A DNA stretch of 6,446 bases from Pseudobdellovibrionaceae bacterium (GCA_022843085.1 JALHOI010000175.1:354-6799); one strand, 5' to 3'. Counted from the stretch's first letter, positions 1-6,446 are shown. Notes: generated from the sequence alone by a model not told the origin. A program made the numbers and translations.

Positions 1-2070
1 ACGACCTAGAGCGCGCGTTAAAGGATACTCGTACTCAACCAGCAGTGCGGGTACGGCTTCTTTGCCGTAGATGTCGGTGAACGTTAGACCGTTGCTTGAA
101 TTGGTGATGTTCGGCGAAGACATAAAACCAAAACGTAGGCCTGCGGCCCCGGTAAACTCAGATTCTTTGACAGGGTAATTGAACTCACCATCCATCGTGA
201 TGGAAGCGGGGGCTTCGCGGCCCGGTTTTTTTGAAAATTTATAGCGCTTGGGCGGCGCGTACTGGCGCGGCGCAAGCTCTGGCGCCTTTTCAAAAATGTA
301 ATCACCGTCTTCGTTCACCGCTTTGGGCTTTTCATAGGGGCTTTGATTCGGGTCGCGCGGCTTTGTGCCCGTGTAGCGCGGTCGCGGCTTGCGTTTCAAG
401 GGTCGCGGCTCGACCGCCGGCGCGGCTTCGGGCTCGATTTCAGGTGCAAGTTCGGTCTGGAACTCGGGGGGCGCATCGATCTGTGTTGGTTCGACTGAAC
501 CCTTTGCTCCCGGATACGGATACTCGGGTTCGGGCGGCGTCTCGTCGTCGGTCTGAAGCTCTTCAAGAGGTGCAACCGACTGCGCCAACAGCGGTGAAGG
601 AGTCGTCAGGCCCGGTAACAGCAGCGCCCCTAAAATCAAGGGCAGAAGACGGCGACGCGCCTCTTTTCTTGGTCGCATGACGCTGACCAGGCCCGCAAGA
701 ACGACGAGTGACGCCAGAAATGCAAGGCCCGCGTTCATTGGCCCATAAGCCAAAACGAATCCAGCAAACCAAACGACCGGCACGAGCGCCGCGCGAACTG
801 TTGCGCGAGCCGTTTGATTTTCAAGCACGAGCTTCGCGTAGGATGGGCTTTTCGCGTAGTACCAGCGAATGAAGTTTTCGCCGAGTTTTGTGCGCGACAG
901 AATCTGGTCTCGAAAATCGCGTAGTGTATCGAGCTCGGTCGCAAACGAAGTTCCGTACGCCGCACTCGCGATGAAACAATTCGTTTCGTCGAGCACCCCG
1001 ACGACTTCGCTGGGCGTAACGATCCGGCAGTCGGTGGCGGCAGGATTTGGGTTTTCGGAGCAATCGCGGTCATTTGTGGCTTGCGAATAAAGCCCAACGT
1101 TGCCCGCCGCATCGACCAAAGCATTTTTGAAATAGTAAGTGCGGTCGTTGGTCAAACCTTCGATTCGGCGAGGAGTCACGTTGAACGTCGCAACGTCTGA
1201 TCCGGTCACAACAAGGTCTTGATGGGCCGACGCAAGGTTGATGTTTGTGAAGTCGCCTTCAGCCCACAAAAATCGAACCGCGCGAAATTGGGTGGTCTCG
1301 GCGCTGGGAAATGAACTTCCGTCAGGCGCAAGTAGCGATCGGACAACCGCCTTCTCATCGCCGGGGCCGACTTCGAAGTAGCAGATTCGCGAATCAAGCG
1401 ACGTCGAATCGCAATTTTCGGCAAGGCTCGGTACGTTGCCTGCGGTGTTCCCTGCAACGTTGCGAATGACAAACGAAATCGTTTTTTGATCATCGCCTGT
1501 GCCGTTGAGAAGTCCGTTGCTCGCCGGTGTTGAAATGCCCACGCGCAGAGTACCCGTCGCTGTTCCAAGCGTAGGCGAGCAGCCGCTGCCGCCGCCCGAC
1601 GACGCGATCGCAAAAATGGCTCGGCAGACTTCGCTCCATGGTAGCGTGATCGTCGCGACGGTACCTTTTGGCACGGTTCCAGGGCCTGAGAATGTCAATT
1701 GCGAAGAACCGTCGAAATTCGTGATCGTAGGTATTCCGTCGATCGCGTCACTCACGACCGTGATGACAAGTTGAAGACCTGTGTGAATTCGGCGCTCGTT
1801 ACACGCAAGCAAAAGTGCGTCGCCACCGCCAACGCCTTCGCCCTGTTTTAGTGTGCAGTTGTTGCAGGGCGCCGAATTGCTGAGTCCACCTTCGCACCGA
1901 TCTGTGTCGCCGGCGACGCCTCCATAAACGGTGATGGCTCCGCCTGTTGAGACATCGACAACCGAGGCATTGCCGATTGTGACGGTCACAACCGCCTGCG
2001 ATTTTTCTGGGGTTAGCAGAAGGGGTAGCGCGAAAATCAGCGCTACGATAAAGCCGATGTTGAATTTCAT
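1..2070 (-). CDS. Large exported CFI-box protein with mid-protein membrane segments and C-terminal barrel-like domain (3' end outside window)
   Basis: I see an open frame of 690 codons from an ATG at 2070 to the window edge with no stop, so the C-terminus is missing. Residues 1-26 form a signal peptide (MKFNIGFIVALIFALPLLL, cut near SQA). Residues 27-230 are Gly/Thr/Ser-rich and beta-like with several cysteines (a CNNC cluster near 69-72). Residues 230-330 resemble a fibronectin-III-like fold, ending in YYFKNALVDAAGNVGLYS. Next comes a CFI-box, CFIASAAYG at 365-373, followed by LRDFRDQIL and YYAKSP (404-409). Hydrophobic segments at about 429-446 and 449-465 precede a basic cluster, RPRKEARRR (466-474). 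A third hydrophobic segment (475-496) ends in a possible signal peptidase site. A Pro/Glu-rich then basic linker (500-610) leads to aromatic alternating segments (630-690) typical of an outer-membrane barrel. The upstream Shine-Dalgarno is weak. It lies 58 bp after asd and is probably last in that operon. The function is unknown; the location is inferred to be the envelope. Confidence 0.85.
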   Translation of the reverse strand, partial: MKFNIGFIVALIFALPLLLTPEKSQAVVTVTIGNASVVDVSTGGAITVYGGVAGDTDRCEGGLSNSAPCNNCTLKQGEGVGGGDALLLACNERRIHTGLQLVITVVSDAIDGIPTITNFDGSSQLTFSGPGTVPKGTVATITLPWSEVCRAIFAIASSGGGSGCSPTLGTATGTLRVGISTPASNGLLNGTGDDQKTISFVIRNVAGNTAGNVPSLAENCDSTSLDSRICYFEVGPGDEKAVVRSLLAPDGSSFPSAETTQFRAVRFLWAEGDFTNINLASAHQDLVVTGSDVATFNVTPRRIEGLTNDRTYYFKNALVDAAGNVGLYSQATNDRDCSENPNPAATDCRIVTPSEVVGVLDETNCFIASAAYGTSFATELDTLRDFRDQILSRTKLGENFIRWYYAKSPSYAKLVLENQTARATVRAALVPVVWFAGFVLAYGPMNAGLAFLASLVVLAGLVSVMRPRKEARRRLLPLILGALLLPGLTTPSPLLAQSVAPLEELQTDDETPPEPEYPYPGAKGSVEPTQIDAPPEFQTELAPEIEPEAAPAVEPRPLKRKPRPRYTGTKPRDPNQSPYEKPKAVNEDGDYIFEKAPELAPRQYAPPKRYKFSKKPGREAPASITMDGEFNYPVKESEFTGAAGLRFGFMSSPNITNSSNGLTFTDIYGKEAVPALLVEYEYPLTRALGR

Positions 2071-2128
2071 AGGCTTATCTGAACAAAAGTGCTGCGCCTT
2101 AAGCAACTGCCAAAATGCGAGAAACGCC

Positions 2129-3205
2129 TTACCGCACTTCTGCCGCAGGTTTTAGTCCGTACATTGTCTCTGCGATCTGAATTCCGTTCAGCGCCGCACC
2201 TTTTCGTAGGTTGTCAGATACAACCCACATCATCCATGTGGTTTCATCATTGGGATCTTTGTGAACCCGCCCGACGTAGACGGGGTCGGCCCCTGACGCA
2301 AAAGCCTGAGTCGGGTAGTCACGCGAAGCTCGAGAAAAGAGTTCGACGCCCTCTGCTTCTGCGAGCACGGCTTCAATTTCAAGTAGGGATGCCGCCGGTT
2401 TTTTCAAGGTCACCCAGACAGTTTCGGCGTGTGAATTGAGCGTCGGAATTCGCACCGTAAAAGCCGAAACTCGTACGTCGGGTAGCCGTAAAATCTTTCG
2501 CGTTTCTTTCATGATCTTGATTTCTTCGCTGCAAAAACCGTCGTCGGCTGATCCGTCGGTGACGAACGACCCGATCTGAGGAATCGCATCAAAGGCGATC
2601 GGTTTTGGAAACGTCGCGCCCTTGGTTGGAATTTCGCCCTCAACGGCAAGCTTCGTTTGCTCGAGTAGCTCTTCGATGCCGGCCTTGCCTGCGCCGCTGA
2701 CCGATTGGTAGCTTGATACCCGCACGAAATCCAGGCCGTAGCGATCGGCCAGTGGTTTTAGCGCGACCACGAGTTGAATCGTCGAGCAGTTTGGATTCGC
2801 GATGATCTGCGCGCGTGCGCCTGGGCGTTCGCCGATTTTTAGTTTTGGAAAAAGGTCCGCATTACATTCGGGAACACCGAGGATCACGCCCTCGTCCATC
2901 CGAAACGCGCCCGAATTGTCGATCGCGACGGCTCCGGCTTTCACAGCCTTCGGTGCCCATTCTTTCGAGATGTCATCGCCGCTTGAGAAAAAAACGATAT
3001 CGAGACCATCGAAGCAGCCATCTTTCAAACTGGTGACTTCAAATTCACGCCCGTCGACGTTTCGCTTCAGGCCGCGCGAAGCTTCGCTGGCAAATAGTCG
3101 AAGTTCGCTAAATGGAAACGCGCGTTGGTCGAGTAAAATTTGAAACGTTTCGCCGACGACCCCGGTTGCACCGACGACTCCAATTCGAATGTCACCTTTG
3201 GCCAC
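2129..3205 (-). CDS. asd: Aspartate-semialdehyde dehydrogenase
   Basis: This cytosolic enzyme reduces beta-aspartyl phosphate to aspartate semialdehyde with NADPH. The step leads to lysine, diaminopimelate, threonine and methionine. The 358-residue protein has the N-terminal Rossmann NADP-binding loop GATGVVG (12-18), the catalytic cysteine C140 in NPNCSTIQ, and Q167 in SSYQSVSGAGK. The substrate-binding stretch EEIKIMKETRKIL is at 227-239, the catalytic-acid histidine H259 lies in RIPTLNSHAE, and the family's C-terminal signature DNLRKGAALNGIQIAE starts near 331. The SH before the acidic residue replaces the commoner GH, which looks like ordinary variation. Length is slightly above the usual 330-350. 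The start is GTG at 3205, supported by AGGGAG six bases upstream; the stop is TAA. It lies 55 bp after pssA and 58 bp before the exported-protein gene, with no terminator seen in either gap, so cotranscription is likely. Confidence 0.97.
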   Translation of the reverse strand: MAKGDIRIGVVGATGVVGETFQILLDQRAFPFSELRLFASEASRGLKRNVDGREFEVTSLKDGCFDGLDIVFFSSGDDISKEWAPKAVKAGAVAIDNSGAFRMDEGVILGVPECNADLFPKLKIGERPGARAQIIANPNCSTIQLVVALKPLADRYGLDFVRVSSYQSVSGAGKAGIEELLEQTKLAVEGEIPTKGATFPKPIAFDAIPQIGSFVTDGSADDGFCSEEIKIMKETRKILRLPDVRVSAFTVRIPTLNSHAETVWVTLKKPAASLLEIEAVLAEAEGVELFSRASRDYPTQAFASGADPVYVGRVHKDPNDETTWMMWVVSDNLRKGAALNGIQIAETMYGLKPAAEVR

Positions 3206-3211
3206 TGTTGA

Positions 3212-3217
3212 CTCCCT
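3212..3217 (-). promoter_or_regulatory. Ribosome binding site of asd
   Basis: On the minus strand AGGGAG lies six bases before the GTG at 3205. It decides the non-ATG start of asd, since the encoded MAKGDIRIGVVGATG is the normal N-terminal length for the family. Confidence 0.8.
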
Positions 3218-3260
3218 GCAATTCGCAAAACTCTATTTCTCTTCGGTTGTTTCTTGTCGA

Positions 3261-4190
3261 TTATCTTTTTTCAGTGGCGTTCGTGTCGATTTCGCCAGCT
3301 ACGGCCTGGGCCTCGTCATCGGCTTCATCCGCGATTTCGTGAAGGTCGTCTTCTTGCCCACCGGCTGCCAAAGCCGCAGCAGCTGCCGCTTGCGCCGCCA
3401 TTCGTCGCTTTTTCGGCAGTCGCCCCCAACCGAGAACTCCGAACACCGCACCCAACAATGCGTAAGTCATGAAGAGAACAAACAGCATGACCTCGGCGCG
3501 AATCGCAATCGCAGCCAAGATGATCACCCCTAAAACCAAGTACGTGAACGGTAGGCGTTCGCGCAGATCGAGGTCTTTGAAACTTCGGTAGCGAAACGTC
3601 GAAACCATAACGAAGGCGAGAAGTACCGTCATCGACAAAAGCAAATACGATTTTTGTGGATCCCACCCGAGGTCTGTCCAAGCGAGAACCGAACTTGCGA
3701 CGATTCCAGCCGCCATTGGAATAGGAAGACCCTGAAAATACGCTTTTTCAATAACGGTGGCCTGAACGTTGAAGCGCGCAAGGCGCAAAGCTCCACATGC
3801 GGTGAACAAAAAAGAGACGAGCCAACCCAGTCGTCCGAATGGTTGAAGGGCCCAGAGGTACAATAAAATTCCAGGCGCAACACCGAAGCTGACGAGATCA
3901 CAAAGAGAATCGTACTCGGCACCGAATTTCGATTCGGACCTCGTCATTCTGGCGACCCGGCCGTCGAGCAAATCAAAAACCGCTGCGCCTACGATTGCGA
4001 AGGCCGACCACGTGTACTCACCACGAATCGCGTAGATCAAAGCGAAGAAACCAAAAAACATGTTGAGCGTCGTGATCAGGTTCGGCAGCACGTAGATATG
4101 CATACCGACGCGCTTCCGCAGGCCGGGGCCTTGCGCGGGCGTTGAACCAGAGCCCTGAACTGGATCTCGATCTTTCGGCGACTCGATCAC
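3261..4190 (-). CDS. pssA: CDP-diacylglycerol-serine O-phosphatidyltransferase
   Basis: This inner-membrane enzyme transfers phosphatidyl from CDP-diacylglycerol to serine, giving phosphatidylserine, the precursor of phosphatidylethanolamine. The complete CDP-alcohol phosphatidyltransferase motif is visible: D73, D76, G77, A80, R81, G90, D94 and D98 with exact family spacing. Around it are IYVLPNLITTLNMFFGF (32-48), typical of the PssA N-terminus, and about eight hydrophobic segments up to residue 254. The start is GTG at 4190, preceded by GGAGG six bases upstream. It overlaps the kinase stop codon as GTGA, indicating translational coupling. M30 is an alternative start but would lack this overlap. 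The protein (309 residues) carries an unusual tail after the last membrane segment. The tail is basic (PKKRR), then alanine-rich (265-276), then strongly acidic (280-300), and is probably disordered. The phosphatidylserine decarboxylase gene often found beside pssA is not in this window. Confidence 0.95.
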   Translation of the reverse strand: MIESPKDRDPVQGSGSTPAQGPGLRKRVGMHIYVLPNLITTLNMFFGFFALIYAIRGEYTWSAFAIVGAAVFDLLDGRVARMTRSESKFGAEYDSLCDLVSFGVAPGILLYLWALQPFGRLGWLVSFLFTACGALRLARFNVQATVIEKAYFQGLPIPMAAGIVASSVLAWTDLGWDPQKSYLLLSMTVLLAFVMVSTFRYRSFKDLDLRERLPFTYLVLGVIILAAIAIRAEVMLFVLFMTYALLGAVFGVLGWGRLPKKRRMAAQAAAAAALAAGGQEDDLHEIADEADDEAQAVAGEIDTNATEKR

Positions 4191-4816
4191 GTGAAACCTC
4201 CGTACAAGTAGAAGAGCGCGGTCAAACCTACCGCGCTCAGCACGGGGCAGGTCAGGTTGTCATCGAGCTTCCAGATTGGAATAAGTTCTGTGGCGGCACC
4301 GATCAGGCCCGAGACTGGCGCAACGATAAGCAGCCGTTCTGTCATGATGCCGTTAACGTAATAGTAGACGCCAGCGATGGCGGCGCACGCAAAAAAAGCG
4401 GCAAGAGTTCCTTGCAAAGTTTTGTTTCCGAGAATGCGATCGCGACCAAACCGTATACCGACATAACTTGCGAGCGGGTCGCCAATCGCAAGAAATAAAA
4501 GGCTTAGGTTGATGATGTGCCTGGGAAAAAATGCGAGCAAGATCATGGCGCCGATCAAAAGATAAGAAAGGCCCGACAGTGCGTTGCTTTCGTGTTTTCG
4601 CATGATCGGCCCGAACAAACGAATGGTCACATGATTGAGGCCCGGCCTCGACTGTCGAAGCAAATCGAGCGGCAGAAAAAACGCACTCAAGCCCGCCAAT
4701 AGAAACCACGTTTGGCGCGTACCAAAATAGTTATAGATCAGAACCATTCCGATGATTCCGACGAGATGCCAAATTTTTCGTGCGAGATGCAGATCTGATT
4801 TCGAGCGCAACGGCAT
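4187..4816 (-). CDS. Membrane lipid kinase of the CTP-dependent dolichol/phytol/diacylglycerol kinase family
   Basis: This 209-residue polytopic membrane protein belongs to the Sec59/Dgk1/VTE5 family, whose characterised members phosphorylate dolichol, phytol or diacylglycerol with CTP. Visible signatures in order are RKIWHLVG (13-20), NALSGLSYLLIGA (78-90), GDPLASYVGIRFGR (112-125) followed by NKTLQGTLA (131-139), and a C-terminal ATELIP ... DDNLTCP (175-191). About six to seven hydrophobic segments are present. The ATG at 4816 is the first possible start, because an in-frame TAG lies just upstream at 4823-4825; the Shine-Dalgarno there is weak. The stop overlaps the pssA start by four bases. 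The neighbour makes diacylglycerol a reasonable substrate, giving phosphatidate for CDP-diacylglycerol synthesis, but a polyprenol or other prenyl alcohol cannot be excluded. Such genes are sometimes labelled phosphatidate cytidylyltransferase; the short length and motifs favour a kinase. Confidence 0.85.
   Translation of the reverse strand: MPLRSKSDLHLARKIWHLVGIIGMVLIYNYFGTRQTWFLLAGLSAFFLPLDLLRQSRPGLNHVTIRLFGPIMRKHESNALSGLSYLLIGAMILLAFFPRHIINLSLLFLAIGDPLASYVGIRFGRDRILGNKTLQGTLAAFFACAAIAGVYYYVNGIMTERLLIVAPVSGLIGAATELIPIWKLDDNLTCPVLSAVGLTALFYLYGGFT
4197..4201 (-). promoter_or_regulatory. Ribosome binding site of pssA inside the kinase gene
   Basis: GGAGG on the minus strand lies six bases before the GTG at 4190, within the last codons of the upstream kinase gene. 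With the GTGA stop/start overlap it supports the 309-residue PssA and coupled translation. Confidence 0.8.
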
Positions 4817-5097
4817 AGCGACCTAGACCGTAACGAAGGGGGGGACTCAGCACAAGCGATGGTCTTGGAACGAGTGAACCCAAAGCCGAAGAGCGACACA
4901 CAGCGCCACATTTTGCCCAATTCGCGAACTTTTCGCTGGCTGACCGCGGTCGCCACAAGAGTGGATGTAAGATATTGTAACTATTCACTAAATTTAAAAT
5001 TACCTCGTGCGACAGGTTCGTTGGGGGCGTGAGACGAGTTACGTAAATGTAAGTGATTTCGACTGGTTACAGACACGCTTTGGAGGGTCCAAACCCT
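4817..5097. promoter_or_regulatory. Divergent intergenic region with probable promoters for both directions
   Basis: This gap of about 280 bp lies between the start codons of the kinase operon (minus) and the plus-strand exported-protein gene. Both transcripts should begin here. An AT-rich stretch at about 4965-5002 contains a TACAAT -10-like hexamer on the minus strand (4974-4979) and TAAAAT on the plus strand (4995-5000). Neither has a convincing -35 at normal spacing. Short palindromes TTCGCGAA (4921-4928) and ACCGCGGT (4943-4950) and a small CCAC/GTGG hairpin (4953-4964) are present but may be chance. No convincing gene lies in this stretch. Confidence 0.45.
5082..5087 (+). promoter_or_regulatory. 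Candidate ribosome binding site of the plus-strand exported-protein gene
   Basis: GGAGGG lies ten bases before a GTG at 5098 in the open frame. The spacing is slightly long. It is the best Shine-Dalgarno match near any candidate start of this gene, which has no in-frame ATG in its first half. Confidence 0.45.
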
Positions 5098-6027
5098 GTG
5101 TTTCTCAAGCTGTCAGGACTTTGTCTTGCACAAGAGAGCCGCGTGATCAGCCACGTAGGTTTTTTGCTCTTGCCGGCCCCAGACGCTCGAAAAAAGTTTT
5201 TTCGAGCGCTTTACTGTGTCGCGAGCGTCGTGGCCGCGTGCTTCAGTATCTTTGCTTTTTCCTTCGCTTTTGCTGCGAAGTCGAAACGTCAGCTGCCGCG
5301 CGGCTATGTCGCAGATGTGCGAGCCGAACGAGAGGTTGTGTCGGTAGACCTCGTGTGGATTCCCAAGCCGAAAGAGCGCAGCGATCTTCGCGACCGAATC
5401 TTCAATCAAACGTTAAGCCGAGAGTTTCGCGAAAGGTACGAGCAGCGATTCGGGCAAACCGAAATCGAACGTGTGTTTCTCGCGCCCAACCGAACGTCGT
5501 ACTACAACGACGTTTACGGTGTGAAGGGAACACCGCAGGAAATTTCAGATGAAAGGCGCAAGTTCGGTGAGTTCATGGTGCGTCGTTTAGGTGAGTGGCA
5601 CGTTGAAAATTATGCGAAGACGGACCCCTCGGTACGAGTCGTTTGGGAGGCGAAAGAAAAAATCTCAAACTACAAACTCGAAGTCGCGTCGTTCAGATTA
5701 GATGCCCAGTATTCTATTTCTGGAAATATCCTCGACATCAAGATGGTAAATCCTTGGGTTCAATCGAAACTTAGTCTCTTGATGAATCCCGACCAGTTTG
5801 GACCAGGTCCGGTGGATGAAGCGCTACTGTCAGTTTTCAAACCAATCTCGAGTCGGTATGCAATCGAAGGCCGCTGGCGTGTGACGGACGGAGTGATTTC
5901 GGTCATTCAATATAAGCCAATAGCGCGCGTGTGGAGCGGCAGTTTGACCACGTCGGCCGCGATTCACGGTGCGGGAAGAACGGCGCGCGAAACTCTTTGG
6001 TTGGCCGGCTTAGGGCGAAGTTTTTAA
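5098..6027 (+). CDS. Exported or membrane-anchored protein of unknown function
   Basis: I do not recognise this gene. From GTG 5098 it encodes 309 residues. Other possible starts are GTG 5053, right after an in-frame TAA, GTG 5143, and TTG 5164 or 5170. The first in-frame ATG is only at 5575. A basic RKKFFR precedes a long hydrophobic stretch (residues about 37-60 from GTG 5098) that ends AFA, then AKSKRQLP. This looks like a signal peptide or N-terminal anchor with an overlong n-region, which makes a later start possible. VAAC inside the stretch fits a loose lipobox, but hydrophobic residues continue after the cysteine. The mature part starts with charged helical sequence (RDRIFNQTLSREFRERYEQR) and SYYNDVYGVKGTPQEI. 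It then turns beta-like, with YSISGNILDIKMVNPW and RYAIEGRWRVTDGVISVIQY near the end. It is transcribed alone, divergent from the kinase operon. Confidence 0.75.
   Translation: MFLKLSGLCLAQESRVISHVGFLLLPAPDARKKFFRALYCVASVVAACFSIFAFSFAFAAKSKRQLPRGYVADVRAEREVVSVDLVWIPKPKERSDLRDRIFNQTLSREFRERYEQRFGQTEIERVFLAPNRTSYYNDVYGVKGTPQEISDERRKFGEFMVRRLGEWHVENYAKTDPSVRVVWEAKEKISNYKLEVASFRLDAQYSISGNILDIKMVNPWVQSKLSLLMNPDQFGPGPVDEALLSVFKPISSRYAIEGRWRVTDGVISVIQYKPIARVWSGSLTTSAAIHGAGRTARETLWLAGLGRSF
5184..5208. repeat. Perfect 25-bp palindrome (12-bp arms, 1-base spacer)
   Basis: The left arm CGCTCGAAAAAA (5184-5195), a single G, and the right arm TTTTTTCGAGCG (5197-5208) are exactly complementary. The element lies inside the N-terminal coding region of the plus-strand gene, where it encodes ARKKFFRA, directly before the hydrophobic segment. 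With a one-base loop it is more likely a dimeric-protein binding site or a chance product of Lys-Lys-Phe-Phe codons than a good RNA hairpin. It is followed by coding sequence, so a terminator role is unlikely. Confidence 0.8.
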
Positions 6028-6030
6028 GAA

Positions 6031-6049
6031 CTTGGCCCAGCGGGACAAG
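6031..6049 (-). terminator. Weak candidate terminator between convergent genes
   Basis: CTTGGCCC (6031-6038) and GGGACAAG (6042-6049) pair with one G-A mismatch around a three-base loop. They lie in the 37-bp gap between the convergent plus-strand gene and the partial minus-strand gene. Read on the minus strand the stem is followed by TTCTTAAAAA, a poor U-tract, so it could serve the minus-strand gene. On the plus strand no T-run follows. Confidence 0.35.
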
Positions 6050-6064
6050 CGCGTTGGTCGCGAG

Positions 6065-6446
6065 CTACGGTTTGCGTTCGATCCGCAGAGTTTGATCGCG
6101 GCCAGCACGTCGAATTTTAATTTCGTTTTGTCCAGGAACAAGCGAAATGTAGTCGGTCGAGATTTGCTCGGATGCGATCTGACGATTTGTTTTTTTATCA
6201 GTTTGCGGCGATTTGTTACGGCCGTTCGCTTTCGATGTCGAAACGAAAACTCCGGCCATGGGTTCAGTCGTGTCGGCGTGTTCTGGATGCGCGGCACTTT
6301 CACTGCCAAGAGCGCCAAAAAGCGTCGCCTCAAAACCGTTCGTCAAATTGACGATGCCCTTGACCCGGTCATTTAACTCATCCGCACAACCATCGAATTG
6401 TAGGCGGACTTGCCGAACGCTGTGGTCGACACGAAGTCTCACGTTC
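6065..6446 (-). CDS. C-terminal part of an unrecognised protein (5' end outside window)
   Basis: The minus-strand frame is open from the right edge to a TAG at 6065-6067, giving about 127 visible residues. A GTG at 6442 is in frame, but the frame continues past it to the edge, so the true start probably lies outside. I do not recognise the family. The first part reads NVRLRVDHSVRQVRLQFDGC and then LNDRVKGIVNLTNGFEATLFG, with alternating hydrophobic residues suggesting beta strands. The middle (about 75-105) is polar, Lys/Asn/Thr/Gln-rich and probably a linker. The end, DYISLVPGQNEIKIRR, resembles the closing strands of an Ig-like or similar beta-sandwich domain. It converges on the plus-strand gene with a 37-bp gap. 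Coding potential rests on composition and the absence of stops only. Confidence 0.6.
   Translation of the reverse strand, partial: NVRLRVDHSVRQVRLQFDGCADELNDRVKGIVNLTNGFEATLFGALGSESAAHPEHADTTEPMAGVFVSTSKANGRNKSPQTDKKTNRQIASEQISTDYISLVPGQNEIKIRRAGRDQTLRIERKP

Noticed and set aside
231..680. Plus-strand open frame of 149 codons
   Set aside because: It is antisense to the Pro-rich linker of the CFI-box protein, and its Arg/Ala-rich product is typical of a shadow frame.
735..1613. Minus-strand open frames at 735-1124 and 1206-1613
   Set aside because: They overlap the CFI-box gene in another frame on the same strand and have low-information, Arg/Ser-rich products.
3206..3260. Possible terminator or promoter between pssA and asd
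   Set aside because: No stem-loop with a T-tract and no clear promoter hexamers were seen. The gap holds only the asd ribosome binding site.
4731..4988. Minus-strand open frames of 72-85 codons upstream of the kinase
   Set aside because: They overlap the kinase start in other frames, have no family resemblance, and cross the likely promoter region.
5047..5052. ATG directly followed by TAA just before GTG 5053 (a start-stop element)
   Set aside because: It has no Shine-Dalgarno, and such six-base combinations are common by chance.
5007..5552. Plus-strand open frame of 181 codons starting upstream of the exported-protein gene
   Set aside because: The product is extremely arginine- and serine-rich with no domain-like pattern, and it lies in another frame across the better-supported exported-protein gene.
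6032..6376. Plus-strand open frame of 114 codons at the right end
   Set aside because: It is antisense to the partial minus-strand gene, whose product looks more like a real protein. It also starts within the candidate terminator hairpin.

Overview
The window reads as a chromosomal stretch of a Gram-negative bacterium of moderate GC, probably from Bdellovibrionota or a related former deltaproteobacterial group. That placement is an inference. It rests on the CFI-box secreted protein, the outer-membrane-barrel-like segment at the left edge, and a generic proteobacterial asd/pssA pair. No mobile element, RNA gene, CRISPR array or phage feature was seen.

Layout. Bases 1-4816 are a minus-strand run of four genes, read from right to left. 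They are a membrane lipid kinase of the Sec59/Dgk1/VTE5 type (4187-4816), CDP-diacylglycerol-serine O-phosphatidyltransferase pssA (3261-4190, sharing a GTGA overlap with the kinase), aspartate-semialdehyde dehydrogenase asd (2129-3205), and a large exported protein (1-2070). The last gene leaves the window before its stop codon. Gaps are -4, 55 and 58 bp, so one transcript is likely. A roughly 280-bp intergenic region (4817-5097) separates this run from a divergent plus-strand gene (5098-6027) for an unrecognised exported protein. The C-terminal end of another unrecognised minus-strand gene enters from the right edge (6065-6446) and converges on it.

How the genes fit together. The kinase and PssA are plausibly linked: a CTP-dependent diacylglycerol kinase makes phosphatidate, the precursor of the CDP-diacylglycerol that PssA uses. 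Asd supplies the aspartate-family pathway, including diaminopimelate for peptidoglycan. The distal gene encodes an envelope protein. The cluster therefore leans toward envelope biosynthesis without being a single pathway.

The most interesting item is the 690+-residue exported protein. A CFI-box, a transmembrane segment and a basic cluster, an arrangement usually found at the C-terminus, sit in the middle. They are followed by a second signal-peptide-like segment, a proline-rich linker and the start of what looks like an outer-membrane barrel. A perfect 25-bp palindrome inside the start region of the plus-strand gene also deserves a look.
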